A program made the translations under genes and the position numbers. The notes beneath the pieces are model-generated. The model did not search any database. It saw only the letters and a list, made by a program, of their open reading frames with translations, and was not told the DNA's origin. 16,789 nt of DNA from CAZOOA01 sp964581355 (lineage in GTDB: Bacteria; Bacillota; Dethiobacteria; DTU022; UBA8154): contig CAZOOA010000060.1 in the NCBI GenBank assembly GCA_964581355.1, positions 1-16,789 on the forward strand, given 5' to 3'. Of the stretch, positions 1 through 7,118 are shown piece after piece; the stretch's first letter is position 1; the number at the start of each line of letters is the position of its first letter.

Positions 1-37
1 GTAGGCGTTCTTGCTGGCACTACCGGGCCCGCCTTCC

Positions 38-943
38 CTACTCCGGGAGATACTGTAAAAACCTGACCTTCCAGAGCATGGGACGTATCTCAACCCGCTT
101 CCCTTCCAGTGCCTGTTGAAACAAATGCATGGCAACTTTCACCCTAGCTTGCAGCATGGCTTCCCCGGCTTCCCTGGAGGCCAGAGCAGGCTTCCCCATG
201 TAAGGCAGCATATCCGGGTCGCTTACCCAGCCAACGACACGGGAAAGGTGTTCCAGGTCACCTTGCAGTTCCCCGGAGAAAATGCCTGCCAGGCGGGCAG
301 CTCCCTGGACAAAACGTGCAGGAGGTGACGAAAGCGCATCCGGGACCTGTTGATAATCCTTTTTCACCCGCCCGGGATGACAGGCCAGCATCAAGGAGGT
401 CTCATTGGTCCCAGCATGAGAATCGGCATCGTCTCCACAGCTTCCCGGTTGCAGCCCCGTTTCCTCTAAAAAGTCCGGGTCATGTTGGACCATCAAGCGA
501 AAAACCAGCCCGAAAGGGTTGATCAGGTAAAACCTGTGCCGCTTCCAGGCCTTGCGGGCTGCCTGCTCTATGGCCAGTTGGTGGCGCGGCCCTCCATGGT
601 TGTCGGATAAAAAAAGGTAGCGGAACCCTTGGGCGGCCAGCCCTTTAACCAGGAAAAGCAGAAGTTTTTTCATTAGTGAGGCGGGGGTGGAAAGAGATCC
701 CTTTACCGGGAGCGCATCGGCGCCAAGAAAAAGCGGCGGCAACCGAACCAGGGTATATCCAGGGTATTCTTTTCCCAGGGTCCGGGCATACCGTTGCTGC
801 AGTTCCTGGGCGATGAAAACATCTGTCCCCAGGGGCAGATGTGGCCCATGGGCTTCTATGGGGCTAACTGCCAAGAAAAAAATTGTTTTCCCGGGATCCA
901 GCAAGCGAACCTCTTCCAAGCTCATTTCTGCATAATCAAGCAT
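38..943 (-). CDS. creatininase-family amidohydrolase
   Basis: This is a metal-dependent amidohydrolase of the creatininase superfamily, whose members cleave cyclic amides or amide-like bonds and include creatininase, FAPy deformylases and the mycofactocin peptidase MftE. From this start (301 aa) the family signature SPIEAHGPHLPLGTD lies near residues 27-41, with presumed metal ligands E30, H32 and D41. A SDNHGG motif (H116) follows, then HAGTNETS near 177-184, which resembles the HAGRTETS form of MftE more than the HAGExETS of many relatives. The open frame continues upstream to a TTG at 1030 and an ATG at 979. I prefer the ATG at 943 because it begins just before the usual domain start, has GGGG five bases upstream, and a TATAAT box at 981-986 would place transcription initiation downstream of the other two starts. 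No mycofactocin genes are present. The substrate is unknown, and it sits alone, diverging from the coo operon. Confidence 0.85.
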   Translation of the reverse strand: MLDYAEMSLEEVRLLDPGKTIFFLAVSPIEAHGPHLPLGTDVFIAQELQQRYARTLGKEYPGYTLVRLPPLFLGADALPVKGSLSTPASLMKKLLLFLVKGLAAQGFRYLFLSDNHGGPRHQLAIEQAARKAWKRHRFYLINPFGLVFRLMVQHDPDFLEETGLQPGSCGDDADSHAGTNETSLMLACHPGRVKKDYQQVPDALSSPPARFVQGAARLAGIFSGELQGDLEHLSRVVGWVSDPDMLPYMGKPALASREAGEAMLQARVKVAMHLFQQALEGKRVEIRPMLWKVRFLQYLPE

Positions 944-980
944 CGTATCCCCGTCTTTCCAAACTTCCCAGTTTTCCATT

Positions 981-1010
981 ATTATACCATACGCAACAAA
1001 GAATAATGAA
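981..1010 (-). promoter_or_regulatory. candidate promoter of the creatininase-family gene
   Basis: On the minus strand a perfect TATAAT (986 to 981) is preceded, 18 bases upstream, by a weak -35 TTCATT (1010 to 1005). Transcription would start near 974, about 30 bases before the preferred ATG at 943. The weak -35 keeps confidence low. Confidence 0.35.
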
Positions 1011-1094
1011 ACTAACACAACAATCCTCAAGCATAATTAGCCCCTTTATTAGAAAGTTGATTCTTGATAATGGAGTTTGCGTTTCCCGGTAATC

Positions 1095-1150
1095 GGCTTC
1101 GGTTACTCTTCGCAGAAAGAGTGCATGAAGCCACTTTTTCTTTTCCCTTT
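1095..1150 (+). terminator. orphan terminator-like hairpin upstream of the coo operon
   Basis: On the plus strand GGCTTC (1095-1100) pairs with GAAGCC (1127-1132), enclosing a second perfect stem ACTCTT (1105-1110)/AAGAGT (1117-1122). A T-rich tail (TTTTT at 1135-1139, TTTT at 1141-1144) follows directly. This is the shape of an intrinsic terminator, but no plus-strand gene lies upstream in the window. It may end an unrecognised short transcript or read-through, or act as an attenuator if transcription starts further left. Confidence 0.45.
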
Positions 1151-1207
1151 GTGGTTCGATAGAATCATGACCTCTAGCATAGGCAGATTTGTTCTGAAAG
1201 TTCCCTC

Positions 1208-1237
1208 TTGATTTTTATTTTAAACTTATGCTAATAT
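1208..1237 (+). promoter_or_regulatory. candidate promoter of the coo operon
   Basis: TTGATT (1208-1213) and TAATAT (1232-1237) are separated by 18 bases in an AT-rich stretch, each matching the sigma-A consensus at 4 of 6 positions. The start point would lie about 170 bases before cooF. It is the best match I see upstream of the operon, but not a strong one. Confidence 0.3.
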
Positions 1238-1313
1238 TTAAACGTAAGGTGTTTCGATTTGGTTAAAAATCTCCGCCAACGAACAACATTCGAAGCAATG
1301 CCCCTTGAACTAA

Positions 1314-1332
1314 ACCAGGTTTATCACCTGGT
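1314..1332 (+). repeat. perfect 7-bp inverted repeat in the coo operon leader
   Basis: ACCAGGT (1314-1320) and ACCTGGT (1326-1332) form a perfect stem with a TTATC loop. The T-run at 1348-1354 is 15 bases beyond the stem, too far for a standard intrinsic terminator. It could be an mRNA leader hairpin or a protein-binding site for regulation of the operon. Confidence 0.4.
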
Positions 1333-1418
1333 AGGTCATGTACAGACTTTTTTTATCCCCGCTGCCATTTCCCAAGAACATTGGAGCTTGAAATTATATC
1401 GAAAAGAGAGGTGTGACC

Positions 1419-1925
1419 ATGAGCAAAATGATCGTTGTCCACCCCAAGCGGTGTGTGAGCTGCCACAGTTGTGTAATTGGGTGCTCTGTCGAACATTCCC
1501 ACTCCAAGCAGCTTTATACCGCCATCTTTGAAACACCCCGCCCCAGGACCCGCGTTTTTGTCGAGCAGACAGGCGAAACCAGCCTTCCCCTGCAGTGCCG
1601 CCACTGTGAAGACGCTCCCTGCATTCATGTGTGCCCGACAAACGCCATGCACCGCCAGGATGTTGATGAAGCTGTATTGATTGAACAAGACCTTTGTATT
1701 GGCTGTAAATGGTGTATTTTGGCCTGCCCCTTCGGAGTTGTCTCCCAGCATGACACGGAAAAAACCATCACCAAATGTGACCTTTGCATGGATCGGACTC
1801 CTTACGGTCTTGTCCCGGCCTGTGTGAACAGCTGCCCCACTGGAGCGCTGGAATTTACGGATATTCAAACCGTAACCCGTGACAAAAGGAGGGAATTCCT
1901 GGTTGATTACCTGGGAAAGGAGTAA
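1419..1925 (+). CDS. cooF: CooF-like four-[4Fe-4S] ferredoxin subunit
   Basis: This 168-residue electron-transfer protein carries four cysteine quartets, enough for four [4Fe-4S] clusters: C12/C15/C18/C22, C60/C63/C68/C72, C93/C96/C99/C103 and C120/C123/C135/C139. The order and spacing are those of the CooF/HycB/DmsB ferredoxin family. CooF partners pass electrons from CO dehydrogenase to an acceptor complex, and cooS lies four genes downstream in the same operon, so that role is the natural inference. There is no signal peptide or membrane segment, so it should be cytoplasmic. The ATG at 1419 is preceded by GAGAGG eight bases upstream; a GTG six bases earlier has a poorer position. It could instead serve another oxidoreductase, but nothing else in the window would use it. 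Confidence 0.85.
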   Translation: MSKMIVVHPKRCVSCHSCVIGCSVEHSHSKQLYTAIFETPRPRTRVFVEQTGETSLPLQCRHCEDAPCIHVCPTNAMHRQDVDEAVLIEQDLCIGCKWCILACPFGVVSQHDTEKTITKCDLCMDRTPYGLVPACVNSCPTGALEFTDIQTVTRDKRREFLVDYLGKE

Positions 1926-1949
1926 TCCAGGTCAGACAGCCAGCATACA

Positions 1950-2408
1950 ATGTCCATCGAACGAAAAGAAATTCAGCCGATCATCGAGAAATACCGTGGC
2001 CAGACAACGGGGCACGTAGCCCTGTTACAGGACATTCAAAAAGAGTACCGCTACCTGCCCCGGGAAGCACTGGAACAGGTCTCTCAACAACTGGATATTC
2101 CCTTGAGCCAGCTTTACAGCATGGCAACATTTTATAACAGTTTTAACCTGGAACCCAGGGGACGACACGAAGTCCATGTCTGCATGGGTACTGCCTGCCA
2201 TGTCCGGGGAGCCCCGCGTATTCTGGAACGATTGTCGCAAAAGTTGGGCGTTGAGCCTGGAGAAACAACAGAAGATGGTGAGTACACCCTGGAAACTGTC
2301 AACTGCGTAGGCGCCTGCGCCCTGGGCCCGCTGGTCACCATTGAAGGCCGTTATTATGGCCAGTTAACGCCGGGAAAAGCTGAAAAGTTAACGGGGAGGA
2401 AGCCATGA
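1950..2408 (+). CDS. NuoE/HydC-like [2Fe-2S] subunit
   Basis: This 152-residue protein belongs to the 24-kDa thioredoxin-like [2Fe-2S] family (NuoE, HoxE, HndA, HydC). A helical N-terminal part (residues 1-70, with the family's QxDIPLSQLYSMATFYNSF region) precedes the thioredoxin-fold domain. Cluster ligands are C78 and C83 (CMGTAC) and C119 and C123 (CVGAC). It passes electrons between the flavoprotein subunit and other clusters of NADH-linked complexes. Its stop overlaps the start of the next gene by four bases (ATGA at 2405-2408), so the two products are probably made in fixed ratio. The ATG at 1950 has only a weak ribosome binding site, and translation may depend partly on coupling from cooF 25 bases upstream. 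Confidence 0.92.
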   Translation: MSIERKEIQPIIEKYRGQTTGHVALLQDIQKEYRYLPREALEQVSQQLDIPLSQLYSMATFYNSFNLEPRGRHEVHVCMGTACHVRGAPRILERLSQKLGVEPGETTEDGEYTLETVNCVGACALGPLVTIEGRYYGQLTPGKAEKLTGRKP

Positions 2409-4264
2409 AAGCATTTACCAGCATCTCAGATATGGAGCAATTCCGTGAATCAAAGCTGAAGACGGAAAACACCGAAGCCCGTCATCTATCCATCTGCTGC
2501 GGAACAGGCTGCCGGGCTTCCGGAGCACTGGACCTGGTGCAGGAACTGGAACGAAAAATGGAAGAGCAGGGTGTTGATGCTGAGGTTTCAAAAAAAATAA
2601 CCGGCTGCCATGGGTTTTGTGAACAGGGCCCCCTGCTGGTAATCTTTCCTGAAAAAATACTCTACTGCCAGGTAAAAGTGGAGGACGCAGAAGAAATTGT
2701 CACAGAAACCCTAACCCGGGGGAAGATCATTGAACGCCTGCTTTACCAGGACCCCTCTTCCGGCATGCGCATCTCCCAGGAAGACCAAATTCCTTTTTAC
2801 CGGGAACAAATGAGACTGCTCCTGGCCCGCAACGGGCAAATGGACCCCACCAGCCTGGAAGACTACCTGGGAAATAACGGATACATAGCCCTGGTCAAGG
2901 TTCTGGAAAACATGGAGCCGGAAGGCATCATCCAGGAGATCAAAGAATCCGGGCTGCGGGGACGCGGCGGAGCCGGCTTCCCTGCCGGGCAGAAATGGGA
3001 AATCTGCAGGCAGCAGGAAGGGGAAATAAAGTATGTCATCTGCAATGCCGATGAAGGCGACCCGGGCTGTTTCCAGGACCGCAGCATCCTGGAAGGAAAT
3101 CCTTTCAGCGTCCTGGAAGGAATGACCATTGGAGCCAGGGCGGTCGGGGCTTCAGAAGGTTATATTTACGTACGAAATGAATATCCTCTGGCGCTTAGCC
3201 ACCTGGAACAGGCCCTGGAACAAGCACGACAATATGGCCTCCTGGGCACAAATATTCTGGGCACGGGTTTCCACTTTGAGGTCAACATCTGCCGTGGTGG
3301 AGGGGCTTTTGTTTGCGGAGAGGAAACCGCCCTGCTAAGCTCCATTGAGAGCATCACTGGAGAGCCCAACCCCAGGCCCCGCCCTCCTTACCCAGCCATC
3401 CGGGGCCTCTGGGGCAAACCAACTGTAATTAACAATGTGAAAACCTGGGCTACTGTCCCATTAATTATGCATCACGGTGCCTCATGGCACAACAAAATAG
3501 GCACGGAACAAAGCAAAGGAACCATGATCTTCTCCCTGACCGGAAAAATTCGAAACACAGGTCTGGTTGAAGTGCCCATGGGCTTTTCCCTGAAAGATTT
3601 GGTGATGAAAATCGGCGGCGGCATCCCCGGGGATAAACAAATCAAAGCGGTACAGACCGGGGGGCCCTCAGGAGGGTGCATCCCGGAAAAAATGCTGGAT
3701 ATTCCCCTGGACTACGAACAATTAACAAAGGCCGGTTCCATGATGGGTTCGGGCGGGATGATTGTCATGGACGAAAGCACCTGTATGGTGGATGTGGCCC
3801 GCTACTTCCTTTCCTTTACCCAGGATGAATCCTGCGGGAAGTGCACTCCCTGCCGGGAGGGAAGCCGGCAGATGCTTTTGATCCTGGAGCAGATCGCCGG
3901 CGGAACAGGCCGCAGGGAACACCTGCACCTGATTGAAGAAATCGCTTCCAGCATGCAGGACGGCTCCCTTTGCGCCCTGGGACAGCTGGCTCCCAACCCG
4001 GTTCTAACTACCATGCGTTATTTTCAACAAGAATACCTGGCCCATATAGACTTAAGTAAATGCCCTGCCGGTGTTTGCCGATCCTTAATTACCTATTACA
4101 TCAGTTCGGAGTTATGCACAGGGTGCGGCCGCTGCCTCAAATCCTGTCCGGCAGAAGCCATCAACGGGCAACCTGAGGAACCCCACGTGATTGATCCGGA
4201 AAAATGCACCCGGTGCGGATCCTGCCTGGACGATTGCCGCTTTGAAGCCATTTTAGTGCAGTAG
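2405..4264 (+). CDS. NuoF/HydB-like NADH- and FMN-binding flavoprotein subunit
   Basis: This 619-residue subunit exchanges electrons with NAD(H). Domains in order: an N-terminal thioredoxin-like [2Fe-2S] domain (C32/C36, C68/C72, about residues 25-105); the NuoF core with the glycine-rich NADH/FMN motif GRGGAGFPAG at 186-195, NADEGDPG at 214-221 and GGGAFVCGEE at 298-307; an SLBB region (about 370-440); a [4Fe-4S] domain with C477/C480/C483 and C523; a CPAGVC segment (C553, C558); and a C-terminal two-cluster ferredoxin (C571/C574/C577/C581 and C601/C604/C607/C611). The N- and C-terminal extensions are absent from ordinary complex I NuoF but typical of HydB, HndC and the electron-bifurcating flavoprotein family. 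The start is ATG with GGGAGGAAG just upstream, overlapping the NuoE-like gene by four bases. NADH activity is expected from the family; bifurcation is only a possibility. Confidence 0.93.
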   Translation: MKAFTSISDMEQFRESKLKTENTEARHLSICCGTGCRASGALDLVQELERKMEEQGVDAEVSKKITGCHGFCEQGPLLVIFPEKILYCQVKVEDAEEIVTETLTRGKIIERLLYQDPSSGMRISQEDQIPFYREQMRLLLARNGQMDPTSLEDYLGNNGYIALVKVLENMEPEGIIQEIKESGLRGRGGAGFPAGQKWEICRQQEGEIKYVICNADEGDPGCFQDRSILEGNPFSVLEGMTIGARAVGASEGYIYVRNEYPLALSHLEQALEQARQYGLLGTNILGTGFHFEVNICRGGGAFVCGEETALLSSIESITGEPNPRPRPPYPAIRGLWGKPTVINNVKTWATVPLIMHHGASWHNKIGTEQSKGTMIFSLTGKIRNTGLVEVPMGFSLKDLVMKIGGGIPGDKQIKAVQTGGPSGGCIPEKMLDIPLDYEQLTKAGSMMGSGGMIVMDESTCMVDVARYFLSFTQDESCGKCTPCREGSRQMLLILEQIAGGTGRREHLHLIEEIASSMQDGSLCALGQLAPNPVLTTMRYFQQEYLAHIDLSKCPAGVCRSLITYYISSELCTGCGRCLKSCPAEAINGQPEEPHVIDPEKCTRCGSCLDDCRFEAILVQ

Positions 4265-4274
4265 GAGTGATTTG

Positions 4275-5078
4275 ATGGAACTGATAATTGACGGAATCCG
4301 GGTGACCACCAGCGGTGAAGGGACCATCCTTAGCCTGGCCCGGGAAAAGGGCATCTTTATCCCCACCCTGTGCCATCACCCGGCCCTGGAGCCCTTCGGC
4401 TCCTGCCGGCTCTGCACTGTGGAAATTCACCAGGACGGGAAGGTAAAGCTGGATACAGCCTGTACCCATCCGGCTGAAGAAGGTATTGTCGTAACGACTG
4501 CCTCACACCGGGTACAGCATGTCCGTAAAATGATCCTGTCTTTCTTGATTGCCCGGTGCCCGGAAGTACCTTTGTTAAAAGAGCTGGCAGAAATAATGGA
4601 ACTGGAAATCATTTCTCTGCCGGGAATAAAATATGATGACGAAAAATGCATCCTCTGCGGGCGATGCGTACGGGTCTGCCGGGAAGCCATCGGAAAGCGG
4701 GCCATCAGCTTTGCTTTCCGGGGGGAAAAACGGATGCCGTCCTCACCTTTTGGCGCTCAATCTGAGGACTGCATCGGCTGTACTGCCTGTGAATATGTCT
4801 GTCCCACTGGTGCAGTAACCGTTAAAAAGGACGAGAAAACAATTTACCTGTCCCCCTGGTCCACAGAAGTCCCCCTGTTGGAATGCTCATACTGCGGCAG
4901 CAGCGATAGTACAGTGAAGACTGCCCGGCACGTGGAAAAAAAATTGAAAGAACAGTTACAAGGCAGTGAAGTGAAGGTGGAAGAAACAAGCTTATTATGC
5001 TCAAAATGCCGAAGAAAAGCAGCCGTTCAACGGCTGGAAAAACTTCCTCAACCAAAAGTTCGGGGCTTTGTGAAATAA
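4275..5078 (+). CDS. short NuoG/HydA-N-like [2Fe-2S]/2x[4Fe-4S] subunit with C-terminal CxxC pairs
   Basis: This 267-residue electron-transfer subunit matches only the N-terminal wiring part of NuoG, HydA or NAD-dependent formate dehydrogenase alpha. A plant-type [2Fe-2S] domain has C33, C44, C47 and C63. A region follows where most relatives bind the His-Cys3 [4Fe-4S] cluster; here only C95 remains (ARCPEVPLLKEL), so that cluster is probably absent. A ferredoxin pair has C125/C128/C131/C135 and C166/C169/C172/C176. The tail adds two CxxC pairs (C204/C207, C242/C245) that could hold zinc or another metal site. No H-cluster or molybdopterin domain follows, so catalysis must come from a partner, and CooS is encoded 24 bases downstream. 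The ATG at 4275 has AGGAG seven bases upstream; a TTG directly before it is less likely. The reductase role is inference from context. Confidence 0.88.
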   Translation: MELIIDGIRVTTSGEGTILSLAREKGIFIPTLCHHPALEPFGSCRLCTVEIHQDGKVKLDTACTHPAEEGIVVTTASHRVQHVRKMILSFLIARCPEVPLLKELAEIMELEIISLPGIKYDDEKCILCGRCVRVCREAIGKRAISFAFRGEKRMPSSPFGAQSEDCIGCTACEYVCPTGAVTVKKDEKTIYLSPWSTEVPLLECSYCGSSDSTVKTARHVEKKLKEQLQGSEVKVEETSLLCSKCRRKAAVQRLEKLPQPKVRGFVK

Positions 5079-5102
5079 TTAGTTAACAGGAGGGAAGAGA
5101 GT

Positions 5103-7013
5103 ATGGATAAAGAAGCATTGTCCAAAAAGAGCACCGACCCGGCTGTCCAGTCAATGATTGTCAAAGCGCAAAGAGAGCAAGTTGAAACCATCTGGGACCG
5201 CCTGGAGCAGCAGGCCCCCCAGTGCGGTTTCGGTGAATTGGGCGTCTGCTGCCGGCACTGCCTGCAGGGACCCTGCCGGATAAATCCTTTTGGAGAAGAT
5301 CCGCAAAAAGGTATTTGCGGAGCCAGTGCCGATACCATGGTCGCCCGTGGTTTGGACCGGGCTATCGCTGCCGGAACAGCGGCCCACTCCGGCCACGCCA
5401 AACATCTGGCCCATACAATGAAAAAAATGGCCAAAGGAGAAACAAAAGACTACCGCATTACCGACCAGGATAAACTGCATGCTGTCGCGGGCCGGATGGG
5501 TATTTCCACTGATGGTAAAGACGAGATGGAGATCGCCCTGGAACTGGCCCAAGCTGCCCTGGCGGACTTTCACGAAAAGGACACACCGGTAATGTGGGCC
5601 GCCACAACTGTCACCAAGGGGCGGGTAGATGTTTTGTCCAACCTGGGACTGGTCCCGATAGGCATTGACCACGAAATCTCGGAAATTATGCACCGCACCC
5701 TGTACGGGGTGGATGCTGACCCGGCGAACCTGCTTTTGAGCGGACTCCGCTGCGGGGTTGCCGACCTGGCTGGATGTTACATGGGGACCGATCTGTCAGA
5801 CATTCTATTTGGCACTCCCAAACCCGTCACCAGTGAAGCGAACCTGGGGACCTTGCAGCAAGGAGCAGTTAATATCGCACTGCACGGCCACAACCCGGTC
5901 CTTTCCGATGTAATCGTCTCCGTAGCCCGGACCATGGAAGAAAAGGCAAAACAAGCTGGAGCCAGGGGAATCAACCTGGTAGGAATCTGCTGTACCGGCA
6001 ATGAAATAATGATGCGACACGGTATTCCTTCCTGCACTCACTCCGTCAGCCAGGAAATGGCACTGGTCACCGGCGCCCTGGATGCCATGGTGGTAGATTA
6101 CCAGTGCATCATGCCTTCGGTGGCTTCAGTAGCTGAATGCATGGGCACCCCGCTGATTACAACCATGGACCTGGCCAAAATTCCCGGGGCCAGGCATCTA
6201 CCCTTCTCCGAAGAAACCGCTGCAGAAAATGCCCGGGAAGTCATCGATATTGCTATAAACAGTTTCTCCCGCCGCAAGGGACAGCCTGTGGATATACCAG
6301 AAAACAAGAGCACCGTGATTGCCGGCTTTTCCACCGAAGCGATTGTTGGCGCTTTAGCCAAAATAAATGCCGAGGATCCCTTGAAACCCCTGGTTGACAA
6401 TATCGCCGCGGGCAACATCCGGGGAGTCTGCCTCTTCGCCGGCTGCAACAATGTCAAGGTCTCCCAGGACCATAATTTTATTCAAATGGCGAAAAGCATG
6501 CTGAAAAATAACGTTTTGGTTCTGGCTACAGGGTGCGGGGCAGGCGCACTGGCCCGTCATGGCTTCATGGACCCGGCTAACACAGCTAATCTGTGCGGAG
6601 AAGGACTAAATGCTGTACTTACCGCCATTGGTGAAGCCAACAATTTAGGAGGCCCTCTTCCCCCTGTAATCCACATGGGTTCCTGCGTGGACAATTCCCG
6701 CGCTGTAGCTGTTGCTGTTGCCGTTGCCGATAAACTGGGAGTCGACACCGACAAACTTCCCGTAGTAGCTTCCGCAGCCGAGGCCGTTTCGGAAAAAGCC
6801 GTTTCCATCGGTTCCTACGCCGTAGCAGCAGGGTTACCCACCCACGTAGGTGTCATGCTGCCGGTCTTAGGTGGCGCCCAGGCAGTGGAAATACTCACGG
6901 AGAAAGTAAAAGATCTGACCGGAGGCTATTTCATTGTCGACCTGGACCCGGAATCGGCAGCGAACAAACTGCTGGCCGCCATCGATGAGCGCAGAAAAGG
7001 GTTGGGGCTGTAA
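5103..7013 (+). CDS. cooS: nickel-iron carbon monoxide dehydrogenase catalytic subunit
   Basis: CooS catalyses reversible CO + H2O to CO2 + 2e- + 2H+. The 636-residue length is normal for the monofunctional anaerobic enzyme. Compared with Carboxydothermus hydrogenoformans CODH-II numbering, every key residue is present with a constant shift of two: D-cluster C41 and C49; B-cluster C50, C53, C58 and C72; C-cluster H263, C297, C335, C448, C478 and C528; second-sphere H95, K565 and I569. It should therefore be an active homodimeric NiFe enzyme. The ATG follows AGGAGGG by about eight bases. It is the last gene of the operon, 24 bases after the NuoG-like gene, and so is likely co-expressed with its CooF and NADH-linked partners. 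No acetyl-CoA synthase and no cooC nickel-insertion ATPase are in the window, so maturation would need genes elsewhere. Confidence 0.98.
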   Translation: MDKEALSKKSTDPAVQSMIVKAQREQVETIWDRLEQQAPQCGFGELGVCCRHCLQGPCRINPFGEDPQKGICGASADTMVARGLDRAIAAGTAAHSGHAKHLAHTMKKMAKGETKDYRITDQDKLHAVAGRMGISTDGKDEMEIALELAQAALADFHEKDTPVMWAATTVTKGRVDVLSNLGLVPIGIDHEISEIMHRTLYGVDADPANLLLSGLRCGVADLAGCYMGTDLSDILFGTPKPVTSEANLGTLQQGAVNIALHGHNPVLSDVIVSVARTMEEKAKQAGARGINLVGICCTGNEIMMRHGIPSCTHSVSQEMALVTGALDAMVVDYQCIMPSVASVAECMGTPLITTMDLAKIPGARHLPFSEETAAENAREVIDIAINSFSRRKGQPVDIPENKSTVIAGFSTEAIVGALAKINAEDPLKPLVDNIAAGNIRGVCLFAGCNNVKVSQDHNFIQMAKSMLKNNVLVLATGCGAGALARHGFMDPANTANLCGEGLNAVLTAIGEANNLGGPLPPVIHMGSCVDNSRAVAVAVAVADKLGVDTDKLPVVASAAEAVSEKAVSIGSYAVAAGLPTHVGVMLPVLGGAQAVEILTEKVKDLTGGYFIVDLDPESAANKLLAAIDERRKGLGL

Positions 7014-7059
7014 TGGTAAAGCAGTAAAATGAAAACAGGGAACGAAAAACATTTTTATA

Positions 7060-7092
7060 CAACGAAACCTGGCGATAAGCCAGGTTTCGTTG
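7060..7092. terminator. 14-bp perfect hairpin between convergent cooS and DPBB-protein genes
   Basis: CAACGAAACCTGGC (7060-7073) and GCCAGGTTTCGTTG (7079-7092) pair perfectly around a GATAA loop. It lies 47 bases after the cooS stop and 27 bases before the stop of the opposite-strand gene. Neither side has a clean T-run, although AT-rich sequence flanks both. It probably acts as a two-way transcription end or as 3'-end protection for both mRNAs. Confidence 0.75.
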
Positions 7093-7118
7093 CGTATTAT
7101 TCATACGTGTAATTACTA

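Larger units (their letters stand above)
944..1418. other. intergenic region between divergent creatininase gene and coo operon
   Basis: This stretch of about 475 bases has no convincing coding sequence. It holds the candidate minus-strand promoter at 981-1010, a terminator-like nested hairpin facing right at 1095-1150, a weak plus-strand promoter near 1208-1237, and a perfect 7-bp hairpin at 1314-1332. The open frames crossing it lack ribosome binding sites and recognisable protein features. The long leader between 1237 and the cooF start at 1419 could be regulatory, but I recognise no known riboswitch in it. Confidence 0.6.

Noticed and set aside
1..37. Possible fragment of another gene at the left edge
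   Set aside because: Only 37 bases are available and no frame is recognisable.
1314..1354. Intrinsic terminator in the coo leader
   Set aside because: The 7-bp stem is separated from the T-run by 15 bases, too far for standard termination.
1353..1868. Minus-strand open frame of 171 codons over cooF
   Set aside because: It is a shadow of cooF; the plus-strand frame has all sixteen cluster cysteines in family spacing.
4275..5078. Iron-only hydrogenase HydA
   Set aside because: The protein has the wiring clusters of HydA but ends before any H-cluster domain; no H-cluster cysteine motifs follow.
5151..5693. Minus-strand open frame of 180 codons over cooS
   Set aside because: The opposite frame encodes conserved CooS B- and D-cluster motifs; the shadow frame has no family features.
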